This document shows, piece after piece, positions 20,642 to 30,390 of a stretch of 64,000 nt of DNA. Numbering within the stretch: the first letter of the stretch is position 1; each line of letters opens with the position of its first letter. The notes under the pieces were generated by a model. That model made no database searches, was not told the DNA's origin, and saw only the letters and a list, made by a program, of their open reading frames with translations. The stretch is from Leptospira sp. Its GTDB lineage: Bacteria; Spirochaetota; Leptospiria; Leptospirales; Leptospiraceae. The position numbers and the translations under genes are program-made. The stretch covers positions 1 through 64,000 of the forward strand of contig PEQN01000005.1 of assembly GCA_002786225.1 (NCBI GenBank). The letters run 5' to 3'.

Positions 20642-21324
20642 CAGTAGAAAAATGCGTCCTCTCCGCTTAAATCCATAAATTGTGCTTTTGAATTAGAATT
20701 TTCTAAATAGGCAATGCTTGAATATAATTTCTTTGACTGAAGGGTAGAAAGATACACTCCCATTTCGACTACCATTCTCGAAGGATGATGTAAGTAGATG
20801 TAAATATTTCCATCTTTTGATAAATGCACTTCTGATATTCTCTCTTTGAGTTCAGGAAACAAAGCGAACAGATTGTTCACTTGTTGAATTAATGCAAGAA
20901 AAGAACTTCCTTGTATTTCATCTTTATTTGTCTTAAATACTCCACTCAGAATGGGAAGCCATTTTGACCTTACATCATCAATGGATATGATTTTCAAATT
21001 AGAATCTAATTCGTATAATTTGCCCGAAGACTGAACCAACCATTCGATTTTCTTTTCTTCTATATAAATCTTAAGTATACCAGCTTGCTTTTTAATCGAA
21101 ACCTTAGAAACTCTTGGATGCTTTTCTAAGGCATTATGCCAAGAACTTAGATCTACTTGACCTAGTCGAACAGATGATTCTATGTTCAAAATGTCCAAAA
21201 CTTCGGAATACCTCAATCCTTCTAATCCGTGGACCTCTACTATAGCTTGTTCCGATGTAGTGAGAAATCCGCATTGAAGAAAAATTACACCAAAAAAAAG
21301 GGATATAAGGAATGATTTCTTCAC
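20641..21324 (-). CDS. ftsQ: FtsQ-like division protein (POTRA domain) with lipoprotein-like N-terminus
   Basis: Assigned as the divisome scaffold FtsQ/DivIB from its position directly before ftsA and from a POTRA-like region (about 27-95, including [15 protein letters not shown] and [12 protein letters not shown]) followed by a beta-rich FtsQ domain. Length (227 aa) is near the short end for FtsQ. The N-terminus is odd. Instead of a cytoplasmic tail plus transmembrane anchor it has only MKKS, a 13-residue hydrophobic core and VIFLQC, which resembles a spirochaete lipobox. It may therefore be a processed lipoprotein rather than a bitopic protein (see findings). Sequence identity to FtsQ is inferred, partly from synteny. 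Confidence 0.82.
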   Translation of the reverse strand: MKKSFLISLFFGVIFLQCGFLTTSEQAIVEVHGLEGLRYSEVLDILNIESSVRLGQVDLSSWHNALEKHPRVSKVSIKKQAGILKIYIEEKKIEWLVQSSGKLYELDSNLKIISIDDVRSKWLPILSGVFKTNKDEIQGSSFLALIQQVNNLFALFPELKERISEVHLSKDGNIYIYLHHPSRMVVEMGVYLSTLQSKKLYSSIAYLENSNSKAQFMDLSGEDAFFY

Positions 21325-21519
21325 CTAAATATTCTTTTATCATGAGGAAAGCCTGCTCTGTCAATAGAATTATGTCTCATATCAAGAATTCTTAGGAAAA
21401 AAGGAAGATTTCATTCAAAAAAACCAAGTTTCTTTAAATTTTTCCTAAATCCTTCTAAAATTGTCTGGGTAGTATGAACAATATCTTGACTTTGGGCTGG
21501 GAAAGTGCAGATTATCTCC

Positions 21520-22467
21520 ATGAATGTAAAATACTTTTTGCTTGCTTTATTACTGATTTCTCCTTTTTTTACCTGCAAAAAATCCTCTGAAAATCAATCT
21601 ACCCTAGGCTCAACACAAGCAATTGTATTTCTTTTAAAAGGCTCTGTAACTTTGAAAGATGCATCTGGGAAAGTGATTCCAGTAGAGCCAAAAGTCACAC
21701 GAATTGCCAGTGATCATACTATTGAAACATCTAAATCATCTTATGCGGATATTTTACTTTCTGATGCTTCTATCATCCGTGTTTACCAAAATACGAAACT
21801 TCAAATTCAATCTATTCTTGCGGGCAATGGAGCCGATGAATCCAAGGTTGTTTTGACTACTGGAAAGTTGTTTCTAAAGACGGAAGGTAAAATTAACAAA
21901 GAACGCAGTATCATAGTAACCACCCCAACCACTGTGGCAGGTGTACGTGGAACAGAATTTATCATAGAAGAAACAGAGAATCAATCTACTGTCTTAGTGG
22001 GAGATGGAGCTGTGGAAGGAGGTTCTCTCAACGGTGAAGCGAAAGTTGTTAGTGCTGGCCAAAAGCTTGATGTTGTTGACAGCAATGCAAGTGTAACATC
22101 TATGAGTCGAGAAGAACTGGATAGCTTTAAAGAAGAAAGCCAAAGCATAGCCTCTATTGTATCAGACGGAAAAGCAGAAATACAAAATATTCTTCAAAAC
22201 TTTCAGGAAGAAAAAGCTAAAATCCTGAAAACTATGGAAGAAAAAAAATCTGATAATTCTAAACTAATCGAAGATAAGAAAGAAGAAAATAAAGTTCTCA
22301 TCAATGAACAAATCGACAAGAACAAAGATCAAATGAATTCAGTTAAAACTGGAACAAGTGATAAAGCAACGGAAGTCAAAGAAGGAACAGCATCCGAAAA
22401 AGAAAAAATACAAAACAATGCAAAAAGTGAAATGGAAAAACTAAAATCTGGATTTAAGGATATGTAA
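21520..22467 (+). CDS. FecR-domain lipoprotein with coiled-coil tail
   Basis: 315 aa from the chosen ATG. A signal peptide ends in SPFFTC, so a lipoprotein is likely. Residues about 30-190 form a FecR-type domain (FLLKGSVTLKD, ADILLSDASIIRVYQNTKLQI, TPTTVAGVRGTEFIIEE), as in several spirochaete surface lipoproteins related to LipL45. Residues about 205-315 are a Lys/Glu-rich coiled coil. No ECF sigma factor or TonB receptor is nearby, so classic FecI/FecR signalling is not supported. A GTG at 21505 is an alternative start; neither has a well-spaced Shine-Dalgarno sequence, and the ATG gives the better signal peptide. Its stop overlaps the patatin start by one base. Confidence 0.85.
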   Translation: MNVKYFLLALLLISPFFTCKKSSENQSTLGSTQAIVFLLKGSVTLKDASGKVIPVEPKVTRIASDHTIETSKSSYADILLSDASIIRVYQNTKLQIQSILAGNGADESKVVLTTGKLFLKTEGKINKERSIIVTTPTTVAGVRGTEFIIEETENQSTVLVGDGAVEGGSLNGEAKVVSAGQKLDVVDSNASVTSMSREELDSFKEESQSIASIVSDGKAEIQNILQNFQEEKAKILKTMEEKKSDNSKLIEDKKEENKVLINEQIDKNKDQMNSVKTGTSDKATEVKEGTASEKEKIQNNAKSEMEKLKSGFKDM

Positions 22468-23387
22468 TGGCTGAAACTCTTCCATTAGCTCCCAATAGCC
22501 AATCCAAGATTTTAATTATAGAAGGAGGAGGAATGAAAGGTTCCTTTTCTGGTGGCGTACTTTCTGTAATGGCAGAATACTATCCAGCACGTAATTTCGA
22601 CACAATATTAGCTGTTTCTTCTGGTTCGTGTTCAGCCGCCTATTATGCCACTGCAAAGAACCATTTAGATACTCAGATAAAGAATATAGTGAACATTTGG
22701 AGAAACGAACTAGACGGTAGAAAATTAATCAATAGACTGAAATTTTTTATAGGGAAGCCTATGTTAAATCAAAAGTATCTTATTGATTATTTAATGAAAG
22801 AAAAATACCCTCTCCCTTTTAAGAATCTTTCTATGCCCAAATTTCCATCCTTTCATATTGTTGTCTCCAATATCAAAAAATTAAAACCAGAATACATAAG
22901 GGCCACTGAAGAGAATATTTTTGGTTTATTGCATGCTGCAACATCCCTTCCAATTGCAACTCGTGGAGAACATAGATTAGATGGGAACCTTTATACCGAT
23001 GGAGCAGTTCTTGACCCCCTTCCCATCCGAGCAGCAATTGAAGCTGGGTATAAGGATATAACAGTTGTTATGAATAATCCTTTTACTCAATCAACAAAAA
23101 AATACAACCGTCTCCTTTCTTTGATTTCTTTTCCTTTCTACGGAAAGCTTGCCAAAATTTTAACGAAAGAAAATGAATACCGTTATTCATCTGCCAAGGA
23201 ACTCATAGTTCATCCTCCCCAAGGTGTGAAGATCAAAGCAATCTATCCAACTTATCCTTTGATAGGATTAGTTTCCACTAACAAGGAAATGTTGAACCGA
23301 GCAATCAATCATGGAATTGAGAAAGGATTGAAAGCATTTAGAGATACTAAAAAAGGTATAGATCAGATTTTTTCTTATTTCTCTTAA
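22467..23387 (+). CDS. Patatin-like phospholipase
   Basis: 306-aa predicted lipid acyl hydrolase. The oxyanion-hole motif is IIEGGGMKGSFSGG, the nucleophile elbow is AVSSGSC and the catalytic Asp lies in YTDGAVLDPLP. The elbow has Ala where GxSxG normally has its first Gly, which may be tolerated. There is no signal peptide, so it should be cytoplasmic or membrane-peripheral. It is translationally coupled to the preceding FecR lipoprotein (TAATG overlap) and is followed after 6 bases by an SGNH gene and an MBOAT gene. The run may therefore act on envelope lipids or acyl groups; that link is inference. Confidence 0.88.
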   Translation: MAETLPLAPNSQSKILIIEGGGMKGSFSGGVLSVMAEYYPARNFDTILAVSSGSCSAAYYATAKNHLDTQIKNIVNIWRNELDGRKLINRLKFFIGKPMLNQKYLIDYLMKEKYPLPFKNLSMPKFPSFHIVVSNIKKLKPEYIRATEENIFGLLHAATSLPIATRGEHRLDGNLYTDGAVLDPLPIRAAIEAGYKDITVVMNNPFTQSTKKYNRLLSLISFPFYGKLAKILTKENEYRYSSAKELIVHPPQGVKIKAIYPTYPLIGLVSTNKEMLNRAINHGIEKGLKAFRDTKKGIDQIFSYFS

Positions 23388-23393
23388 TTTATA

Positions 23394-24611
23394 ATGTTAC
23401 AAAATATTTTTAAGAAATTTATTGTTTTTCTTTCTATTATTTTTAGCATATTATTATCTTTAGAGATTGGTCTCAGATTCATTGATCCCCCTTCTCTTTC
23501 TTACTATAGAAATATAAAATTATTACACCGATTTCATCCTGACTACTATGTTACTCTTGGAAAAAATATAGACATAACTATCAAGCATTACTCAGGTCTA
23601 TGGGAAGGAAGATTCACAACCAATTCACTTGGCTTTAGAGCATCTGATGAACCCAATCCCAGCTCCAAAAAAATTGCCTGTCTAGGCGATAGCTTAGTGA
23701 TGGGTTTTGGAGTGAGTGATGAGGATACATTTTGCAACTTACTCAATGGCATTGAGATTAATGGAGAAAAATACCAAACTCAAAATCTAGCTGTAGATGC
23801 ATATGGTTCCTTAGGTTCTGCAAAACGTCTTGAAGAATCCTTAACCAAGGTAGATTTTGATACCGTTCTCTTTTTTGTATCACCTAATGATTTTACAGTA
23901 CCGCCAGGCTTAGTAGAACAAGGTGTGAAAGCCGACGACATTGTTGAGAAAGCAAGAGAAAATGATGAGGATTATAGACGAAAATTTCAAATACAATTTG
24001 AGCTTACTAGATATTCCTATCTTCTACAAGCAAGTAAACTTGCCTTAGAGCAACTAGCTATCAAAAGGCACCTCGCAAATAAAGAAGTCATATCTGAATG
24101 GCAAGATGCTAAGCAACCTTTCGATTATCTACTCTCCTCGTTTTATACTTTTCCTGAGCCTAAGAATTGCAATACATCCTCTACAGATATCAAATCGAAA
24201 TGTCCAGAAACTATGCCAACTCACATCCAATGTGAGGCGAAGATACCACTCGCCACAGAATTAGATCCCTTACCAGAACAGACTATCTATGCCTATAATA
24301 AATTGTTAGCTGCATCTAAGAAACATGGAATTAAATTAATCATTGTTTACATTCCTATGCAAAATGAGGATATCTATTGCAATCAATCTAAACAACATTC
24401 TAGTCTTTATAATTATGTGATTCGCTCTAAAGCATTTTTTGCAGAACGTGGAATTGAATCTATTGAACTACTAGAGGATTCTCGTACGATCTGTCCAATA
24501 AGTGATTATTTTATACCTGGTGATGGACACCTAACACAGAAAGGAAATCTTTGGGTGAAGGATTCTTTAGTCCCTAAACTTCAAAAGTTAAGGAGCTCAA
24601 GTGCTTTTTAA
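23394..24611 (+). CDS. SGNH-fold hydrolase/acyltransferase partner of MBOAT
   Basis: 405 aa with one N-terminal hydrophobic anchor (about 8-24), then a periplasmic SGNH domain. Block I is CLGDSLVMGFGV with the nucleophile Ser, a block III-like segment is FVSPNDF, and the C-terminal catalytic pair is GDGHLTQKGN (D-x-x-H type). It overlaps the downstream MBOAT start by 11 bases. This is the common arrangement in which an MBOAT exports acyl groups and an SGNH protein transfers or removes them on a glycan. Cys residues in the middle (NCNTSSTDIKSKC) may form a disulphide. The exact substrate is unknown. Confidence 0.83.
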   Translation: MLQNIFKKFIVFLSIIFSILLSLEIGLRFIDPPSLSYYRNIKLLHRFHPDYYVTLGKNIDITIKHYSGLWEGRFTTNSLGFRASDEPNPSSKKIACLGDSLVMGFGVSDEDTFCNLLNGIEINGEKYQTQNLAVDAYGSLGSAKRLEESLTKVDFDTVLFFVSPNDFTVPPGLVEQGVKADDIVEKARENDEDYRRKFQIQFELTRYSYLLQASKLALEQLAIKRHLANKEVISEWQDAKQPFDYLLSSFYTFPEPKNCNTSSTDIKSKCPETMPTHIQCEAKIPLATELDPLPEQTIYAYNKLLAASKKHGIKLIIVYIPMQNEDIYCNQSKQHSSLYNYVIRSKAFFAERGIESIELLEDSRTICPISDYFIPGDGHLTQKGNLWVKDSLVPKLQKLRSSSAF

Positions 24612-26028
24612 TTCTATTCATTTTTATGCATTTGCAAGTATTGTAATTTTTGCCTATTTCTATCTTCCTAAAAAAACGCAAAAGTCTTGGTTATTAATAT
24701 CATCTTTATATTTTTATGCAGTATTTAAAGTACCATTTATACTTTTACTCTTAGTTTCAATAATTATCACCTATTACTTCACAAGACTACTTGTAGGAAC
24801 AGAGAATCCTACTCTCAAGAAGCTTTATCTTTCAAGCTCCATTTTGGGGAATTTAAGCATATTGTATTTTTTTAAATATATTGATTTTTCCTTTGTTGCA
24901 TGGAATACACTTTTGGGATTGAACTCATGTGACCCAGGTTATATCCAAAAATGGGGCATCATTCTTCCCATGGGAATATCTTTTTTCACCTTACAAGCTA
25001 TATCTTACACGGTGGATGTACACAGAAAAATCATTCCCATCCACGATAGCCTTTCTGAATTTGCATTGTTTATATCTTTTTTCCCACAGTTAGTTGCAGG
25101 GCCTATCCTAAGAGCAAAGGACATACTTCCGCAGTTCGAAGGATTTAAAGAATTTCATTCAGAAAACTTTTATCTTGGTATGCGCCAACTTTCTTGGGGT
25201 TTCTTTAAGAAAACCATCCTAGCTGACCCTGTAGCAAATGTTGTTGATATGATTTATGGCAATCCAGGTCAATATGATTGGACTATGATGTGGCTTGCTG
25301 CCTTTCTTCATGCGATTCAATTGTATTGTGATTTTTCAGGATATAGCGATATAGCAATTGGACTTGGTAGAATCTTAGGCTTTCACATTCCGAAGAACTT
25401 CAACCGACCATTCTTTGCGATCAATCTTTCTGATCTTTGGGCAAGATGGCACATTTCCTTATCAAGTTGGCTACGTGATTACGTTTATATTTCGTTAGGT
25501 GGGAATAGAGTAAACCCTGCTCGCGGATATTTCAATGTTTTTATTACTTTCTTTTTAAGTGGTTTGTGGCATGGAGCAGATTGGGCAGTTCTCGCTTGGG
25601 GAACCTTTCATTCCGTCTTGATTGTAATTGAAAGATATCTTTTCTCATTTAAGAAAATTAAGAAATTCATGGAATCCATACCTCATTATATCATATGGAT
25701 CTATCCATTCTTTATATTTACCTTTGCCTTATTTTTCTTTCGAGCAAAGCCAACACAAGGTATGACGGGAATGGAAGTTGCCTTATTTATGATAGAAAGA
25801 GCGTTTTCATTCAACCAAGGTTTAACAATTAATCTAACACTACCAATTTGGATTCTTCTTGCAGTTTTATTCTTAGTTGATCTTTTCCAAGAAAGGAAAG
25901 AAGATTTCTTTGAAAATTTTCATACAAATCGATTCTATTCTTGGTTACTCATTGGATTCGTTTTAGGAATATGTTTTTTGATTTATTCTGTATCTATCTC
26001 CCAACCATTTGTTTATTTTCAATTTTAA
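24601..26028 (+). CDS. MBOAT-family O-acyltransferase
   Basis: 475-aa polytopic membrane acyltransferase, paralogous to the genes at 13053 and 60073. Signatures are FFPQLVAGPIL, QLYCDFSGYSDIAIG, WARWHISLSSWLRDYVYISLGG and the catalytic-His segment SGLWHGADWAV. The start is GTG at 24601, overlapping the SGNH gene by 11 bases, so translation is probably coupled. The C-terminus ends in FVYFQF like the other two copies. The expected role is O-acylation of an envelope glycan with the SGNH protein. Confidence 0.92.
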   Translation: MLFNSIHFYAFASIVIFAYFYLPKKTQKSWLLISSLYFYAVFKVPFILLLLVSIIITYYFTRLLVGTENPTLKKLYLSSSILGNLSILYFFKYIDFSFVAWNTLLGLNSCDPGYIQKWGIILPMGISFFTLQAISYTVDVHRKIIPIHDSLSEFALFISFFPQLVAGPILRAKDILPQFEGFKEFHSENFYLGMRQLSWGFFKKTILADPVANVVDMIYGNPGQYDWTMMWLAAFLHAIQLYCDFSGYSDIAIGLGRILGFHIPKNFNRPFFAINLSDLWARWHISLSSWLRDYVYISLGGNRVNPARGYFNVFITFFLSGLWHGADWAVLAWGTFHSVLIVIERYLFSFKKIKKFMESIPHYIIWIYPFFIFTFALFFFRAKPTQGMTGMEVALFMIERAFSFNQGLTINLTLPIWILLAVLFLVDLFQERKEDFFENFHTNRFYSWLLIGFVLGICFLIYSVSISQPFVYFQF

Positions 26029-26091
26029 CTGCTTTTAGTTTAGCCAAGATTGAAAAGAAGTCTAAAGTAAAATCTAACATATGTCCTTGTT

Positions 26092-27096
26092 TTATTTGAA
26101 TTTTATTAATGTAGCATTTAGTTCCTTAGCAATCAATCTATGTGCTTTTGCATTCGGATGCCCGTCATCTAGAAGATAAAAATCCTGATTTAGAGCTTCT
26201 TTATATTTTTCAGTAAGATTTAAGACTTGAAAACCATGGCTTCGGAAAAATTGATCCATATAATTTAAATAAGCAGAATTATAATTAGGTGGTCCATTAG
26301 TGTATTTCCAATCTGGAGTAAGAATAATTAGAATAGGAATTTTGTACTTTTTACTAAGTGCACTGATTTCTTGTAAGGCGAGAAGAGTTGGATGATTATT
26401 ATCTGGTTCTTCAAATTTTTCCAATAAATCATCTTTATAATCATTTCTATCCTTGGCATATTTGTTTGCTTCCAATAAGGATCGAATAGCTATCAAAGAG
26501 TAGATATTTTTACCTAACCAAAATTTAAACCTGTTTGATTTTTGGGAAGTATCATCAACAAAATCGGAACGAGAGAACATCCATACAATTTTTGATGGCA
26601 AATTTAAATCATAGCTTGTAGTAAATTTAATTTTATATTGCAATATATTTTTAATGTCTATAGATCCTAGCGAATCGGATGCTAGATTACGAACTATCCA
26701 ATCATCTTTAGAAAGCAAATAGGGAAAGCTTTCCTTGTCACTTATTCCCCAACCCATAGTTAATGAGTCACCGATAGCCCATATGGATTTCTGTTTCAGC
26801 CTATCTTCTTTCGATTCATCCGCAGTAATTCTCTCTCCATTTGAGTTGGTTGAAAGTTCAAAATGAAATCCATGTGGGTGGCGAATCATTTCATCAACAT
26901 TGGGGCAGAGTAAAATAGCATTCAAAATCTCATCAAAGCAGTGAACTTTTTTTTCTTGCACTTTGTATTGGTAGATAGGGTATTTTTGCCAGAAGAATGG
27001 TATCCTTAAAGTTACTTCTAGCAGAAAGAATAAGGTGATAATTCCCCAAAATACTGTTAGTATACCTGATTTATTTGATTTAATTAATCTATTCAA
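26092..27096 (-). CDS. SGNH-fold hydrolase-like protein
   Basis: 334 aa with an N-terminal membrane anchor (about 12-28) and a periplasmic SGNH domain. The nucleophile motif is IWAIGDSLTMGWGISD and the C-terminal catalytic pair is LLDDGHPNAKAH. It is related in layout to the SGNH protein at 23394 but transcribed convergently with the MBOAT gene at 24601, so two SGNH proteins flank one MBOAT. Two Cys (VHCFDEILNAILLC) sit near the N-terminus. It probably acts on acylated envelope glycan; the substrate is unknown. Confidence 0.8.
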   Translation of the reverse strand: MNRLIKSNKSGILTVFWGIITLFFLLEVTLRIPFFWQKYPIYQYKVQEKKVHCFDEILNAILLCPNVDEMIRHPHGFHFELSTNSNGERITADESKEDRLKQKSIWAIGDSLTMGWGISDKESFPYLLSKDDWIVRNLASDSLGSIDIKNILQYKIKFTTSYDLNLPSKIVWMFSRSDFVDDTSQKSNRFKFWLGKNIYSLIAIRSLLEANKYAKDRNDYKDDLLEKFEEPDNNHPTLLALQEISALSKKYKIPILIILTPDWKYTNGPPNYNSAYLNYMDQFFRSHGFQVLNLTEKYKEALNQDFYLLDDGHPNAKAHRLIAKELNATLIKFK

Positions 27097-27286
27097 AGTG
27101 TACGCCCAATTTTTAACAATACCTAAGAATTCTTTATTGGAATGACTCCCAGGATCTAGCTTCCATCATTCATTTAGATTCCAATTTAAGTCAACAATAT
27201 GTTTTTTTATCGAATTCTATGGAATGGCGATTTCTGTAATTTAATATTTGACCCTTGTTATTGATTCGAAACAATTAGCAAAAATC

Positions 27287-30200
27287 ATGAACGGTACATG
27301 CAAAAGAGCTTTAACCTATACTTTATTACTTTTCTTTTTATTGATCTTATACAATTGCGAATCCAAGGCTGATCCTGCTCCACTGGCTAAAAATGGAATA
27401 TTAGATCTCCGCATTACTCCTTTCGAAACACAAGATTTAATTCCTTTAAATGGAAAATGGGAATTCTATTGGAATAAATTTATCCCTCTTGAGAATCCTA
27501 CCCAGGATGGAATCACTTCCTTTCAAAATGTCCCGAGTTCTTGGAATTCATACAAAGATGACAACAATCAATCATATACTCGTCATGGATTTGCTTCCTA
27601 TAGATTAATACTACTTTTACCACCTAATGCTATCCAAAAGAATTTGAATATCAAGATTCCTGAAATCGCTTCTGCGTACAAAATGTATGTAAATGGTGAA
27701 TTAGTAATCGAACAAGGTGAAATTTCAGAAATCTATAGAAATACTCGTGCAAGAATAAAACCTAGAATCCTAGGAATTATAGGTAAAGAAAGTCAAGAAA
27801 TTATATTCCATATTTCCAATTATGCTTATAATGATGGTGGCTTCTGGAGTCCTATTGAAATAGGATTTGAGGAGCAAGTGCAAAGAGAACACTTTCTTTC
27901 TAGTAGCAAAGAAGTATTTCTTTTTGGATCAATAATGATAATGTGTTTGTATCATATTGGATTCTATTTCTTCCGAAGAACCGAAAAATCCATTCTCTAT
28001 TTTAGTATATTTTGTTTTTTAATTGCAGTTCGTACAATTGTAACGGGCAATCGTGTTTTTTTAGAATTCTTTCCATATATTTCCTGGGAGAATTTTTATC
28101 GTCTAGAGTATCTTTCATTTTATGCGGCACCTGCTCCTTTCTTTATGTTTGTTAGAAGTTTATATAAAGAAATAATGAATCGCCATATTAGTAGATTTTA
28201 TGTATTAATCTCTTTAGCATTTGTTCCTACTGTCTTCTTTCCAGTGAATTTTTTTACTAAGACTGTTCGTTATTTTCAAATTATAACTCTTTTTGGAGTT
28301 CTATATATTCTTTGGATCATAATAAAAGCAACCTACAAAAAATACCATGGAGCAAGGATGTTCTTGTTTGGTTGGATTATTCTTGCAGCTTCTGTGAGTT
28401 ATGATATCACTATAGATATTTTGAATATTCGCTCCGTTTATATTTCGGCTTATGGATTTATAGCTTTTATCTTTTCTCAATCTTTGATCTTATCAAGCAA
28501 GTTTTCTAAAGCATTTAAGGCATCAGAAGATCTCTCAGATGAACTTTCCAATTATAAAACAAACCTTGAGAAAATTATTAGTGAACGCATAAAAGATATT
28601 TCATTTCTCAATTCCTTAAATAAAGAAGTAAACTCAGCCTTTGATTTAAATTCAATATTGAAAAATGTTTATAATTATGTGAGAGAAGAATTTGGTATCG
28701 AATCTGTATGGATGCTATCTGTAGAAAAGAATGAAAATCTTCTTAGGACTACCCAATGGGTTGGCTTTGAATTTTTAACCACAGAGCAAAAGAGGGTTTT
28801 CCATGAATTAACTGTTCCTTTAATTCCAGAAAGTGGAACCTTATTTAGAACATTTAACAAAAAGAAAATTTTTTATTTACCTAGAATCAACCGAGAAAAT
28901 ACCCAAGGTCTAGATAAAGTAATTATTGAATTATTAAATTTAGATTCACTACTTCAGATTCCTCTTGTCTTGCAAGGGGAAGTTGTTGCAGTTCTTTGTG
29001 CAACCTCATACAATGATGCACTTCGCCTAACAAAACAAGAAATATCTATTCTTTCGTCCATTGCAGATCAAATTGCAGGAGCTGTTAATAATTCCTTATT
29101 GCTACAGAAAACTTTAGAAGCGAAAAAAGAGGCAGAGATTGCAAGTAGAGAAGCTGAGAAACTCGCAGAAATCTCAAAAGACATCTCCTCAGATACTAAT
29201 TTAGAAAAAGTTTTCGATAAGATTGCGGATTATTTGAAATCAGAATTCAATTTAAACTATCATTGGCTGCTCCTAGTAGACAACAAATCAAATGAATTGT
29301 ATACTAGAATCTTCAATGATAATGGTTTTACAGCAAATAATATTAGGGAGAAGTATTTGAAAATACGTATCCCTATTGTACAGGAATCAGGATCCCTATT
29401 TGCAACCTACACAAGAAAGAAACCATTCTTCTTACCTAAAATACCAACAAAAGGAATTACAGGTTATGATAAAACAATCATTGAAGATATGGCACTGAAA
29501 TCCCTTCTGCAAATACCAATTATCATAAAGGATAAGGTAGAAGGAATCTTAACCATGACTAACTTCAATGATAATGTAAAATTATCCAATAAAGAATTGA
29601 AGCGTGTTTTACGTTTTGCATCCCAGATTGGTGGTGCAATTTATGGTTCCGATCTATTAAATGTTGCTGAAACCGAACGAAAAAAATCTAACGAACTACT
29701 TATGAACATACTTCCAAAAGATGTTGCTGATGAACTTAAAGAAACGGGTCAAGTGAATCCAGTTCAATATGAGTCTGCAACAATCTTGTTTACCGACTTT
29801 AAAGGTTTCACACAAATTGCAGAGCAAATGACTCCCAATGAATTGATAGCACAACTCGATGGAGCATTTCTTCAGTTTGATGAAATTTCTGAAAGATTCA
29901 ACCTTGAGAAATTAAAAACAATAGGTGATTCTTATATGTGTGCTGGTGGAATTCCTGTTTCTAATACATCTCATCCATTTGATGTGTGTTTGGCGGCATT
30001 GGAAATTCGTTCATTCATGGACCAAGTAAAATTTATGCGCAATAAATTAGGGCTACCAACCTGGGAATTACGAATAGGGATTCATACAGGTTCAGTTATA
30101 GCGGGCGTTATAGGTAAGAAAAAATTCGCTTATGATATCTGGGGCGATACCGTAAATATTGCATCGCGAATGGAAACCGCAGGAGAAGTTGGAAGAATCA

Positions 30201-30382
30201 ATATTTCTGAGGCTACTTATCATTTAGTCAGTGAGGTATTTGAATGCTTTCCTAGGGGAAGTGTGAAGGTAAAGAATAAGGGTGAGATGGGAATGTATTT
30301 CTTAGAAGGATTGAAACCCAAATATTCTGTGAAAGGCGAAGGTAGAATTCCAAATAAAGAATTCTACCTAAACATAATTTAG
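27287..30382 (+). CDS. 7TMR-DISM receptor with two GAF domains and class III adenylate cyclase
   Basis: About 1031 aa. A hydrophobic segment ending LILYNC (lipobox-like) leads to an extracytoplasmic jelly-roll domain similar to that of the gene at 14936, then seven hydrophobic segments (about 200-405). Two GAF domains follow (about 450-600 and 640-790; both carry FYLPRI/FFLPKI and LLQIP repeats), then a class III cyclase. The metal-binding Asp lie in FTDFKGFT and IGDSY. The purine-selecting Lys (EKLKTIG) and Asp (YDIWGDTVN) favour ATP, and the transition-state Asn and Arg are in NIASRME. So cAMP production is predicted. A TTG at 27248 could extend the ORF, but the ATG at 27287 puts the signal first. 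Neither has a clear Shine-Dalgarno sequence. Confidence 0.88.
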   Translation: MNGTCKRALTYTLLLFFLLILYNCESKADPAPLAKNGILDLRITPFETQDLIPLNGKWEFYWNKFIPLENPTQDGITSFQNVPSSWNSYKDDNNQSYTRHGFASYRLILLLPPNAIQKNLNIKIPEIASAYKMYVNGELVIEQGEISEIYRNTRARIKPRILGIIGKESQEIIFHISNYAYNDGGFWSPIEIGFEEQVQREHFLSSSKEVFLFGSIMIMCLYHIGFYFFRRTEKSILYFSIFCFLIAVRTIVTGNRVFLEFFPYISWENFYRLEYLSFYAAPAPFFMFVRSLYKEIMNRHISRFYVLISLAFVPTVFFPVNFFTKTVRYFQIITLFGVLYILWIIIKATYKKYHGARMFLFGWIILAASVSYDITIDILNIRSVYISAYGFIAFIFSQSLILSSKFSKAFKASEDLSDELSNYKTNLEKIISERIKDISFLNSLNKEVNSAFDLNSILKNVYNYVREEFGIESVWMLSVEKNENLLRTTQWVGFEFLTTEQKRVFHELTVPLIPESGTLFRTFNKKKIFYLPRINRENTQGLDKVIIELLNLDSLLQIPLVLQGEVVAVLCATSYNDALRLTKQEISILSSIADQIAGAVNNSLLLQKTLEAKKEAEIASREAEKLAEISKDISSDTNLEKVFDKIADYLKSEFNLNYHWLLLVDNKSNELYTRIFNDNGFTANNIREKYLKIRIPIVQESGSLFATYTRKKPFFLPKIPTKGITGYDKTIIEDMALKSLLQIPIIIKDKVEGILTMTNFNDNVKLSNKELKRVLRFASQIGGAIYGSDLLNVAETERKKSNELLMNILPKDVADELKETGQVNPVQYESATILFTDFKGFTQIAEQMTPNELIAQLDGAFLQFDEISERFNLEKLKTIGDSYMCAGGIPVSNTSHPFDVCLAALEIRSFMDQVKFMRNKLGLPTWELRIGIHTGSVIAGVIGKKKFAYDIWGDTVNIASRMETAGEVGRINISEATYHLVSEVFECFPRGSVKVKNKGEMGMYFLEGLKPKYSVKGEGRIPNKEFYLNII

Positions 30383-30390
30383 AAATAGTT

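Noticed and set aside
21520..22467. FecI/FecR/FecA iron signalling system
   Set aside because: Only a FecR-like domain in a lipoprotein is present, without sigma factor or TonB receptor.
26029..26091. Terminator between convergent MBOAT and SGNH genes
   Set aside because: No stem of useful length was found in this short AT-rich gap.
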